From assembly GCA_934101235.1 (NCBI GenBank), contig CAKORH010000054.1, positions 1 through 6,453 on the forward strand: a DNA stretch of 6,453 nucleotides. Reading direction: 5' to 3'. The notes beneath the pieces were generated by a model. The model did not search any database and had not been told where the DNA came from. It saw only the letters and a program-made list of their open reading frames with translations. Source of the stretch: an uncultured Bacilli bacterium. GTDB lineage: Bacteria; Bacillota_I; Bacilli_A; RF39; UBA660. A program made the translations under genes and the position numbers. Below, in pieces: positions 1 through 5,663 of this stretch; within the stretch, counting starts at the first letter, position 1; the number at the start of each line of letters is the position of its first letter.

Positions 1-9
1 ATTATAACA

Positions 10-1332
10 TTGAAACGTAAAAAGAAGCCTTATAAAGATTACTTATATGATCTATTATATAATGGTTTTTGTTTGTTATATTTTATGTCAATTTCTAATT
101 TGTTTTTTACACTAGAAAATAGTATTGTTGATATATCAACATTAAGGATATATAAAGATATTTCATTTTTAATTATTATACCTATTATTTATTTTATCGT
201 GAGATTTTTATTAGTTACTATTGGTTTTGATATTAAAAAGTTTAATTTTTCAAAAGATATTACTGAAATTAAGCAGGATGAAAAAGATAATGAAGAAGTT
301 GAATTAGTATTTGATAAAAATACTTATAAATATAAGCGTGGTTTTAGAAAGTTTTTAAGAGAATTAAAATATTATTTTTTAGAAAATAAATTTTTAATAT
401 TGATAATAGTTAGTGTAGTATTTGGTATAATTATTATTACTGCATTTAGTTTTACTGTTTTTGATAAATCAAATGTTAGAGTTCATGAAACTTTTAAAGC
501 AGGTAATTTTTCTTTTAAAGTTAATAAATTATATGAAACAAAATATGATTTAAATAGTAAAAGAGTTAGAGATAATAATAAATTTGTTATTGTGGATATA
601 GATGTAACAAATTTAGGAGAAAGTAGTACATTAGATTTTAAAAGAATTAGATTATTTTATGGTGACTTATATGTTTATCCTAATGATTATTTTAATAAAT
701 ATTTTTATGATATAGGTACTCCATATAATAAAAATGTTTTAAAATCTGGTGAAAAATATAATTATATATTTATTTTTGAAGTTCCTGATACTTATAAGTC
801 TAATAATTATGTTTTAAAATTTTTTGATAAAAATGTTGTTGAAAAAGAATATAAATCTACATATAAAAAAATAAAAATTAATTCTAAAAATTTAGATAAT
901 AAGAAAAAAGAATCATTATATGATTTTAATGAAAAGGCAATATTTGATAAAAGTAAGTATGGTGACTCTAATATTGTATTAAAAAACTATGAAATAAAAA
1001 ATAATTTTATAGTGGATAATGGTGATATAAAACAAATTATAAGGTCTAAAAATATAAATAATGTTGTTTTATTAGTTGAATATGAACTTAGCTTAGATAG
1101 TAAATATAATATTAGTAAGTATTTTACTAATTATGATGATTTTATTAAAAGTTTTTGTAGTATAGAATACGTAGTTAATGATAATGATAAAACATATAAT
1201 ATTACCGAAGTATTAAAAGATAGTTTTGATAATAAGACTTATATGTCTATACCATATGAAGTATTGAATGCTACAAGTATTAAATTGAAGTTTAATGTAC
1301 GAGATAATGTTCTTGTGTATAATTTGAAGTAG
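10..1332 (+). CDS. Membrane protein with three N-terminal helices and a large extracytoplasmic beta-rich region (DUF4352-like)
   Basis: I do not recognise a named gene. The 440-residue protein has hydrophobic helices at about residues 12-33, 51-72 and 128-150. A charged, presumably cytoplasmic, loop lies between helices two and three, and about 290 residues follow helix three. The positive N-terminus (five Lys/Arg in the first six residues) and helix count place this C-terminal part outside the cell. Residues ~154-275 have a strand-rich pattern with FVIVDIDVTNLGES (192-205) and a later 'KSGEKYNYIFIFEVP' strand, resembling the immunoglobulin-like DUF4352 domains of Firmicute surface proteins; this match is by eye. 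Residues ~290-440 may be a second beta domain. The start is uncertain: TTG at 10 has no visible ribosome binding site, the frame is open to the window edge (ATT ATA ACA before it), and the next in-frame Met is residue 26. The gene may therefore be 5'-partial. A terminator follows at once, so it ends its transcript. Confidence 0.8.
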   Translation: MKRKKKPYKDYLYDLLYNGFCLLYFMSISNLFFTLENSIVDISTLRIYKDISFLIIIPIIYFIVRFLLVTIGFDIKKFNFSKDITEIKQDEKDNEEVELVFDKNTYKYKRGFRKFLRELKYYFLENKFLILIIVSVVFGIIIITAFSFTVFDKSNVRVHETFKAGNFSFKVNKLYETKYDLNSKRVRDNNKFVIVDIDVTNLGESSTLDFKRIRLFYGDLYVYPNDYFNKYFYDIGTPYNKNVLKSGEKYNYIFIFEVPDTYKSNNYVLKFFDKNVVEKEYKSTYKKIKINSKNLDNKKKESLYDFNEKAIFDKSKYGDSNIVLKNYEIKNNFIVDNGDIKQIIRSKNINNVVLLVEYELSLDSKYNISKYFTNYDDFIKSFCSIEYVVNDNDKTYNITEVLKDSFDNKTYMSIPYEVLNATSIKLKFNVRDNVLVYNLK

Positions 1333-1363
1333 AAAATTACGATTATATGTGTCGTAGTTTTTT
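1333..1363 (+). terminator. Rho-independent terminator after the DUF4352-like membrane protein
   Basis: The arms AAAATTACGA (1333-1342) and TCGTAGTTTT (1352-1361) form a 10-bp stem with one T-G wobble and a 9-base loop. The T run continues to 1363. It begins directly after the TAG stop, so the upstream gene is the last of its transcript. Confidence 0.8.
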
Positions 1364-1557
1364 GTGTATTTAATATAAAAAAAGCTTCTTTACCTTATAA
1401 AAATTTAAAGACCTTAAAAAAAACGTTCAATAATTTTTAAACTTAAAAAGTTAATGGTAATAAATTTATTGACTGAATTAATTATAATATAATTTATAGT
1501 ATATAATGTAAAATTATATAGGACATAGAACAAAAATATTTAATAAATAGTTATTTA

Positions 1558-1566
1558 TGTTATACT
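1558..1566 (+). promoter_or_regulatory. Extended -10 promoter for the anchored surface protein
   Basis: TGTTATACT fits the extended -10 form TGnTATAAT with one mismatch. It sits 27 bases before the ATG at 1594, giving a leader of about 20 bases that carries the Shine-Dalgarno AGAGG at 1581-1585. No good -35 lies 17 bases upstream, as is usual for extended -10 promoters. A TTGACT hexamer at 1469-1474 could be the -35 of a second promoter, but only weak -10 matches lie at the right distance (ATTTAT, 1492-1497). The rest of 1364-1557 shows nothing gene-like. Confidence 0.5.
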
Positions 1567-1593
1567 TAAGTTATAAGAGAAGAGGATTAAAAA

Positions 1594-2157
1594 ATGAAAG
1601 ATAAGAATTTTAAAGGTTTAATATGGTTGGTAGTTATTTTAATAGTTTTAGTATTAGCACTAATAGGATTTATTGCATATAAAGAATTCTATAATAATAC
1701 TACAACCAAAACTAATCAAACAACAGAAAATAACACTGTAACGGAGGATAACCAAATAAACAATAATAAGAAGACAAATACTGATACTACACATACGTAT
1801 AAAATAGATGAAATAAAAATAGTTCAAAATTCGTATGATGACAATGATACAAAATTAGTAAAAGCACAAAAAATAGCTAAAGAAGTAATGAAAGCAGTAA
1901 ATAAGAAAGATTATTATTATTTGGCAAAGATGGTTGGAAATGATGCTGATAACTTTGTAGAATATGGCATACATAATTATAATGTTAATATTAATGATTA
2001 CGAAGAATTAGAAGGTGAATTTATTTTTAAAGAAACTTATGATTTGGATAAAACAAAATTGAATTCTTTAGAGGATATATCTTTAGGGACTATGTTAGTA
2101 ATTAAATTTGAAGATGGTGGTAAAATAATTATTGATCCTAATTGTACAGGTATATAA
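1594..2157 (+). CDS. Membrane-anchored extracytoplasmic protein of unknown function
   Basis: This 187-residue protein is not one I recognise. One hydrophobic helix (residues ~8-29) follows a short Lys-rich N-terminus and no lipobox Cys is present, so it is probably a type II signal anchor with the rest outside the cell. Residues ~34-72 are a low-complexity Thr/Asn/Lys/Gln stalk. Residues ~73-187 form a compact domain: a helix-like stretch around AQKIAKEVMKAVNKKDYYYL (91-110), then alternating strands ending in LVIKFEDGGKIIIDPN. A helix with 'kkDyyyLakmv' followed by strands recalls NTF2-like/DUF4878-type cone domains, but that is only an impression. The ATG is well supported by AGAGG at 1581-1585, 8 bases upstream. 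The gene appears monocistronic: a terminator precedes its promoter, and the next clear plus-strand terminator is at 2322-2342. Confidence 0.85.
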   Translation: MKDKNFKGLIWLVVILIVLVLALIGFIAYKEFYNNTTTKTNQTTENNTVTEDNQINNNKKTNTDTTHTYKIDEIKIVQNSYDDNDTKLVKAQKIAKEVMKAVNKKDYYYLAKMVGNDADNFVEYGIHNYNVNINDYEELEGEFIFKETYDLDKTKLNSLEDISLGTMLVIKFEDGGKIIIDPNCTGI

Positions 2158-2181
2158 AAATAAATTATCGTAATTTAAAAA

Positions 2182-2224
2182 AACATAATTATTGCTTGTA
2201 CGTTAAAATTTGCTTAATTATGTT
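2182..2224. repeat. 10-bp inverted repeat in the 3' region of the anchored-protein gene
   Basis: AACATAATTA (2182-2191) and TAATTATGTT (2215-2224) are perfect reverse complements, 23 bases apart. No T run follows on the plus strand, so it is not a standard terminator. It could be a 3' UTR stem or an A/T-rich coincidence. Confidence 0.35.
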
Positions 2225-2235
2225 AGAATAGGTTC

Positions 2236-2342
2236 AAAAAATAATATTTCTCTTTACTTATTGTTTTATTAGCTATACTAATAGCGTAATGTGTTACTGT
2301 TTCTCTGAAATGGTCTTTTGTACGAGCTGTGGCTCGTTTTTT
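2236..2342 (+). ncRNA. Candidate small structured RNA (or 3' UTR)
   Basis: TGTTAGAAT at 2221-2229 fits an extended -10 element and would start a transcript near 2236. The strong terminator at 2322-2342 would end it, giving about 107 bases. Between them lie small hairpins: TATTAG/CTAATA (2267-2272 with 2278-2283), an overlapping alternative GCTAT/ATAGC (2272-2276 with 2281-2285), and GTAA/TTAC (2286-2297) closed by a TGTG loop. The terminator hairpin has the same TGTG loop. No open frame with a ribosome binding site lies inside. I match it to no known RNA family. The plain alternative is that this is the 3' UTR of the gene ending at 2157. Confidence 0.25.
2322..2342 (+). terminator. Strong rho-independent terminator
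   Basis: ACGAGC (2322-2327) pairs perfectly with GCTCGT (2332-2337) around a TGTG loop and is followed by T6 (2337-2342). The stem is unusually G/C-rich for this window. The T run exists only on the plus strand, so it ends a plus-strand transcript: either that of the gene at 1594-2157 or a separate small RNA. Confidence 0.85.
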
Positions 2343-2627
2343 AAATTTCAAAATCTTGGTTATTATAATTATATTTTTTATTATATAAATCTACTTCATA
2401 ATAATTTATTTAAAAATTTTTATAGTAATTGAATTAGAATTTTTAATATTTTATTATTTTTTTCGTATTAATTCTTCATTTTTAATTTTTAGTTCTTTTA
2501 TTTCAACTTAGACATTTTTTATATTTCCATTTGTTTGTATACAGTATGTCATTGTAAATTTACAAATTAATTCTACCTTTCTTTTAATTTTAATTGTAAT
2601 CACTTAACCTTTCTATTTTAAAATAAT

Positions 2628-2651
2628 AAAAAAACTAACTTCTTTGTTAGT
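2628..2651 (-). terminator. Terminator of the tRNA-Cys transcript
   Basis: Read on the minus strand, ACTAAC (2651-2646) pairs with GTTAGT (2639-2634) around a 6-base loop, followed by a run of seven T (complement of the A run 2628-2634). It lies about 45 bases beyond the tRNA 3' end and points the same way. Confidence 0.8.
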
Positions 2652-2662
2652 AATTTATTATT

Positions 2663-2681
2663 CTCGAATAAAAAGTTCGAG
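2663..2681. other. Hairpin between tRNA-Cys and its terminator
   Basis: CTCGAA (2663-2668) and TTCGAG (2676-2681) form a perfect 6-bp stem with a 7-base loop. In the minus-strand transcript it falls between the tRNA CCA end and the terminator. It has no T run of its own, so it may help processing or protect the 3' trailer. Confidence 0.45.
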
Positions 2682-2694
2682 TTTGACATCAATT

Positions 2695-2768
2695 TGGAGG
2701 GCCTAGTCGGATTTGAACCAACGATCAGGGAGTTGCAGTCCCATGCCTTACCACTTGGCTATAGACCC
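2695..2768 (-). tRNA. tRNA-Cys (anticodon GCA)
   Basis: On the minus strand a 74-base cloverleaf can be folded. The acceptor stem GGGTCTA pairs with TAGGCCC (one G-T wobble), and the D stem is GCC/GGC. The anticodon loop CTGCAAC carries GCA, which reads Cys codons. The T stem GTTGG/CCGAC (one wobble) closes the loop TTCAAAT. The discriminator base is U, an identity element of tRNA-Cys, and CCA is encoded (2697-2695). The anticodon stem TGGGA/TCCCT has four good pairs and a U-U mismatch at 27-43. A consensus promoter lies just upstream and a terminator downstream, so it is transcribed alone. Confidence 0.97.
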
Positions 2769-2783
2769 GTTCTCATATGTATG

Positions 2784-2812
2784 ATTTTACACTAATACAT
2801 TTTTTTTGTCAA
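2784..2812 (-). promoter_or_regulatory. Sigma-A promoter of tRNA-Cys
   Basis: Read on the minus strand, TTGACA (2812-2807) is a perfect -35, followed by a 17-base spacer and TAAAAT (2789-2784) as -10. Transcription would start near 2777, leaving a leader of about 8 bases before the tRNA 5' end at 2768, as expected for a strong stable-RNA promoter. Confidence 0.88.
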
Positions 2813-2833
2813 TTAATATCATTATAAATATAT

Positions 2834-2860
2834 AAAAAAAAGAAAGATTTATGAATCTTT
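2834..2860 (-). terminator. Terminator of the holin gene
   Basis: On the minus strand AAAGATT (2860-2854) pairs perfectly with AATCTTT (2849-2843) around a 4-base loop. A C and eight T follow (complement of 2842-2834). The stem includes the last codons and stop of the holin gene, and the structure separates that gene from the tRNA promoter. Confidence 0.88.
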
Positions 2861-3220
2861 ATTATTATTTTCATCTGTTTTATTTAAACTATTAAATTTA
2901 TCTTTTAAGAATTTAGGTATTTTTATGCCCATCTTTGCCCAATTTTCTAGAATACTTATGCCTTCATTAGCAATAAACATATATATAATTAAACTTCTAA
3001 TTTTTTCTTGACTACCTAATAAATTATCTAAAAGTGAAGAAATAATGACTATAAATATATATCCTACTTTTTTTATTATTCCTTTAGCACCTATTCTACT
3101 ATTTAATTCTTTATTATATATTGCTCTTAATATGCCGGTTATATAATCTATGACAATAAATATTATTAATGTTATAAAAAGTTTATCACAACATCCAAAT
3201 AAATTAAAATAATTTTTCAT
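2849..3220 (-). CDS. Phage-type holin family protein (Phage_holin_4_1; Cph1/BlyA/TcdE type)
   Basis: This 123-residue small membrane protein matches the clostridial/Bacillus holin family that includes TcdE and BlyA; members form membrane lesions that release endolysins or toxins. Recognised by eye: first helix ~14-31 containing DYITGILRA (25-33), the family signature region NSRIGAKGIIKK (40-51), helix ~52-66 ending in LLD, helix ~74-91, and NEGISILENWAKMG (85-98) followed by IPKFLKDK (101-108). A charged Asn/Lys/Asp tail ends it. Length is near the family norm (about 120-150) and all signature blocks are intact, so it does not look decayed. The ATG is backed by AAAGGAAG (3234-3227), 6 bases upstream. 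It stands alone: no endolysin, spanin or tail gene is in the window and it has its own terminator. It could be a phage relic, a domesticated lysis or secretion gene, or a cell-death effector; the sequence does not decide. I found no clear promoter. Confidence 0.93.
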   Translation of the reverse strand: MKNYFNLFGCCDKLFITLIIFIVIDYITGILRAIYNKELNSRIGAKGIIKKVGYIFIVIISSLLDNLLGSQEKIRSLIIYMFIANEGISILENWAKMGIKIPKFLKDKFNSLNKTDENNNKDS

Positions 3221-3255
3221 AATTATCTTCCTTTCAATATATATTATGAAAAATT
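3211..3255 (-). repeat. 13-bp inverted repeat over the holin start codon
   Basis: AATTTTTCATAAT (3211-3223) and ATTATGAAAAATT (3243-3255) are perfect reverse complements with a 19-base loop. In the holin mRNA the 3' arm contains the ATG and first codons, and the loop carries the Shine-Dalgarno. The hairpin could therefore limit translation if transcription starts upstream of 3255. The stem is almost all A-U. Confidence 0.45.
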
Positions 3256-3286
3256 GTAATTTTCGTTTTGGCTAATGCCTTGATGT

Positions 3287-3300
3287 AAATGTGCATATTT
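3287..3300. promoter_or_regulatory. Possible operator: near-palindrome just upstream of the -35
   Basis: AAATGTGCATATTT is a 14-bp near-palindrome with six of seven symmetric pairs matching. It ends two bases before the -35 of the DUF975 operon promoter, within the shared region between the two divergent genes. No regulator gene is nearby to pair with it. Confidence 0.25.
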
Positions 3301-3302
3301 AG

Positions 3303-3331
3303 TTGAAATATATTTTAAAATATAATATATT
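3303..3331 (+). promoter_or_regulatory. Sigma-A promoter of the DUF975/CmpB operon
   Basis: TTGAAA (3303-3308), a 17-base spacer and TATATT (3326-3331) each differ from consensus at one position. Transcription would start near 3338, leaving a leader of about 17 bases that holds the Shine-Dalgarno GAGG at 3345-3348. Confidence 0.65.
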
Positions 3332-3354
3332 TATAGTAGATTTTGAGGTATTTT

Positions 3355-4869
3355 ATGAAAAGTAGTAATGTTTTAAAAAGAGAGGCTAGAAATAAAATAA
3401 AGAATAATTATTGGCATAGTGTACTTGTAACATTTATAGTCATAGTTATTCTTAGTGGTGGATATAAATATAATACTTTTATTTATGATAGATTATATGA
3501 CTTTGGAAATTCTTTTGGTGGAAGTAAATATTTTTATTTAGTTGATAAAATATTAGATATTCCAGAAAATTTTGTAATTAATTATAAACCTACTCGTGGA
3601 GTACTTTCTGTTTTCTTTAATCAAATTACTGGTACAGGTTCAATAATTTTAGGAATTGTAAATGCTATAATTCAGTTTATTAGTTTTAAATCATTACCAT
3701 CATTTATTATTAAAATGATTGGAATTGTTTTATTTGTTTTGGCATTTATTTTTATACAAAATATTATTGTTGTAGGTAAAAATAGATATTTTATTGAACA
3801 TGTTAAATATAAGAAAGTTAATGTAGATAGATTGATGTTTGTTTATAGAGTTAGGAAAACATTAAATGTTGCATATATTATGTTTATTAAAGAAGTATAT
3901 AATTTTTTGTGGTTTTTAACTATAATTGGTGGTATTTATAAATATTATTCTTATTTTATGATTCCATATATATTAGCTGAAAATCCTAAAATTACTAAAG
4001 AAGAAGCATTTATTTTAAGTAATGAAATGATGGATGGAAATAGATTTAGATTATTTAAAATTCAATTTAGTTTTATAAGTTGGTATTTATTAGGTCTTTT
4101 AACTTTTAATATTAGTAATATATTTTATTTTGATATATATAAAGAAGGTATTTATTGTGAACTTTATTTTGAAATCAGAAATAAATTATTAAAAAATAAA
4201 AAATATGAAAAGTATTTTTTAGATAGAGAACTTGATAATAAATTTAGTGAAGGTATTTATGATGATGATAAATATTTTATACCAAAGAAGAAAAAATTAA
4301 ATTGGTTAAAGTTTGGAGATAAGGTTAATTATAATGTGTTGAATATTATATTATTATTCTTTACATGTGCTATGGTAGGATGGGTATGGGAAGTTTCATT
4401 AAATTTCTTTGTGGAGGGTTTTTTTGCTAATAAAGGTACTTTGTTAGGACCTTGGTTACCTATTTATGGATATGGTGCTATATTAATGTTACTCTTATTA
4501 AATGATTATAAGAAAAAGCCATTACAGTTTTTTATATTTGCAATGTTATTAAGTGGTGTAGTTGAATACTTTACTGGTCTTTATTTAGATAGAGTATTAC
4601 ATATGCATTGGTGGGATTATACTGGTTATTTTTTAAATTTACATGGGTATGTTTCGTTGGAAGGATTAATTGTCTTTGCTTTAGGTGGTATGGTATTTAC
4701 ATATTATCTTGCTCCATTTTTAAATATTTTATATAATAAAATTGATATAAAGAAGAAAAGAATATTGGTTTATATATTATGTTTATTATATATAATTGAT
4801 TTTATTCATTCACATTATCACCCTAATACAGGTGCTGGTATTACTTTCTTTATAAATTTATTTAATTAA
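3355..4869 (+). CDS. Fusion membrane protein: DUF975 domain + CmpB-like 'putative ABC transporter permease' domain
   Basis: The chosen start is ATG 3355: GAGG at 3345-3348 sits 6 bases upstream. A TTG four codons earlier (3343) would overlap that site and is unlikely. The product is 504 residues. Residues ~1-280 match DUF975 (PF06161): a basic N-terminus (LKREARNKIKNNYW), several helices, and late blocks YFMIPYILAENP, KEEAFILSNEMMDGNRFR and FISWYLLGLLTFNI. A Lys/Asp-rich linker (~280-325) leads to a CmpB-like domain (PF06541) with GWVWE (E346), GPWLPIYGYG (365-374), a membrane Glu (E404) and WWDY (419-422). The C-terminus adds a final helix and HPNTGAGIT. No ATP-binding motif is present and no ATPase gene is near, so the 'ABC transporter' family name is not evidence of ABC transport. 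Function is unknown. The gene is co-transcribed with the next one, which has a paralogous CmpB-like domain. Confidence 0.9.
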   Translation: MKSSNVLKREARNKIKNNYWHSVLVTFIVIVILSGGYKYNTFIYDRLYDFGNSFGGSKYFYLVDKILDIPENFVINYKPTRGVLSVFFNQITGTGSIILGIVNAIIQFISFKSLPSFIIKMIGIVLFVLAFIFIQNIIVVGKNRYFIEHVKYKKVNVDRLMFVYRVRKTLNVAYIMFIKEVYNFLWFLTIIGGIYKYYSYFMIPYILAENPKITKEEAFILSNEMMDGNRFRLFKIQFSFISWYLLGLLTFNISNIFYFDIYKEGIYCELYFEIRNKLLKNKKYEKYFLDRELDNKFSEGIYDDDKYFIPKKKKLNWLKFGDKVNYNVLNIILLFFTCAMVGWVWEVSLNFFVEGFFANKGTLLGPWLPIYGYGAILMLLLLNDYKKKPLQFFIFAMLLSGVVEYFTGLYLDRVLHMHWWDYTGYFLNLHGYVSLEGLIVFALGGMVFTYYLAPFLNILYNKIDIKKKRILVYILCLLYIIDFIHSHYHPNTGAGITFFINLFN

Positions 4870-4880
4870 GAGGTGGTTAT

Positions 4881-5612
4881 ATGTCATTATTTTTAAAATT
4901 TGTATTTATATTTTTTATAGGTAGTACTTTTGGTTATATTCTAGAATTATTTTTTAGAAGAACTGTTTATAAAAAGTGGGTTAATCCAGGATTTTTAATA
5001 GGACCTTATTTACCAATATATGGTTTTGGTTTATGTATACTTACTTTAATTTATTTAATTTTTTCAAATTTAAAGATTAATCCGATTTTTATTATATTAT
5101 TAATGGGATTGTGTATGACATTAATTGAATTAATTGGTGGATTAATATTTGTTGTAGGTAACAAAGTTAAATTATGGGATTATAGTAATATGAAATGGAA
5201 CTATAAAGGTGTAATTTGTCCTCAATTTAGTTTAATGTGGACTTTACTTGGTGCTTTCTATTATTATTTTATTGCTGATAAAATTTTGAGTGCTTTAAAT
5301 TGGTTTTCAAATAATTTATCATTTTCTTATATATTAGGAATATTTTCTGGGTTGATTGTTATTGACTATGTATATTCTACTAATACTTTAGTTAAGATAA
5401 GAAAGTTTGCTAAAAATAATGATTTGATTGTAAAATATGAAGAATTTAAAAAGCATATTGTAGAAGTCCAAGAAAAGAATAAAGAAAAGCATTCATTTAT
5501 GTTTCCATTTAAACAAAAAGATCACAATTTGTTAGATTATTTAAATTTATATAAAAAAGATCAAAAAAGGATGATAAAAAAAGAAAATAAAATGTTAAAA
5601 AAACGTAAATAA
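4881..5612 (+). CDS. CmpB-like 'putative ABC transporter permease' family membrane protein
   Basis: A 243-residue protein of the PF06541 (CmpB-like) family. About five helices are seen (~4-24, 42-61, 67-92, 115-137, 149-168). The family signature is complete: G18-Y-x2-E22, NPGFLIGPYLPIYGFG (35-50), a membrane Glu (E83) and WDYS (99-102). From ~172 there is a strongly basic cytoplasmic tail (ending KKENKMLKKRK), which could bind membrane lipid or nucleic acid. The ATG is preceded by AAGAGGTGG (4868-4876), which overlaps the stop codon of the upstream gene. With only 11 bases between the genes, they are surely one operon and perhaps translationally coupled. Motif spacing matches the upstream fusion: the first Glu to GP(W/Y)LPIYG is 19 residues in both, and the second Glu to WDY is 16 in both. 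This supports paralogy. The transported substrate, if any, is unknown. Confidence 0.9.
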   Translation: MSLFLKFVFIFFIGSTFGYILELFFRRTVYKKWVNPGFLIGPYLPIYGFGLCILTLIYLIFSNLKINPIFIILLMGLCMTLIELIGGLIFVVGNKVKLWDYSNMKWNYKGVICPQFSLMWTLLGAFYYYFIADKILSALNWFSNNLSFSYILGIFSGLIVIDYVYSTNTLVKIRKFAKNNDLIVKYEEFKKHIVEVQEKNKEKHSFMFPFKQKDHNLLDYLNLYKKDQKRMIKKENKMLKKRK

Positions 5613-5645
5613 AGTAAGTATTATAATAATTTACTTTATTTTTTT
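5607..5645 (+). terminator. Terminator of the DUF975/CmpB operon
   Basis: AAATAAAGTAA (5607-5617) pairs perfectly with TTACTTTATTT (5631-5641) around a 13-base loop, and T's run on to 5645. The stop codon TAA (5610-5612) lies inside the stem, as also happens in the holin gene terminator. Confidence 0.88.
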
Positions 5646-5657
5646 ATATTTATAGTA

Positions 5658-5663
5658 TATAAT
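5658..5663 (+). promoter_or_regulatory. Probable -10 of the mgtC-family gene promoter
   Basis: A consensus TATAAT lies 26 bases before the ATG at 5690. The -35 at 17-base spacing is only TTTATT (5635-5640), inside the preceding terminator's 3' arm, so the promoter is likely weak or activator-aided. The leader would be about 20 bases, too short for a Mg2+ riboswitch. Confidence 0.5.

Larger units (their letters stand above)
2158..2694. other. Gene-free stretch between the anchored protein and tRNA-Cys
   Basis: I see no convincing protein gene on either strand. From 2158 to 2342 there are several hairpins and one strong plus-strand terminator, described separately. From 2343 to about 2620 the sequence is nearly pure A/T with stops in every frame and no clear signals. 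From 2628 to 2681 it holds the minus-strand terminator and an extra hairpin behind the tRNA gene. Confidence 0.6.

Noticed and set aside
1392..1422. Near-direct repeat ACCTTATAAAAA / ACCTTAAAAAAA
   Set aside because: Only two imperfect copies of a low-complexity motif, with no link to a gene or array.
2310..2435. Plus-strand short frame starting MVFCTSCGSFF, recalling a zinc-ribbon N-terminus
   Set aside because: No Shine-Dalgarno before the ATG, a strong terminator falls inside it, and the remainder is low-complexity A/T translation.
2454..2603. Minus-strand frame from a GTG (2603), 31 codons, stop at 2508-2510, then 17 more codons with a coiled-coil look (EIKELKIKNEEL)
   Set aside because: Could be a decayed gene, but open stretches this short are expected by chance in such A/T-rich sequence and no family is recognisable.
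2695..3220. Prophage integrated at tRNA-Cys, with the holin as its remnant
   Set aside because: Integration normally uses the tRNA 3' part, which faces away from the holin; no integrase, att repeat or other phage gene is visible on either side.
3308..3324. A/T palindrome around TTTTAAAA in the operon promoter
   Set aside because: Pure A/T palindromes are common here and this one is explained by the promoter spacer and -10 region.
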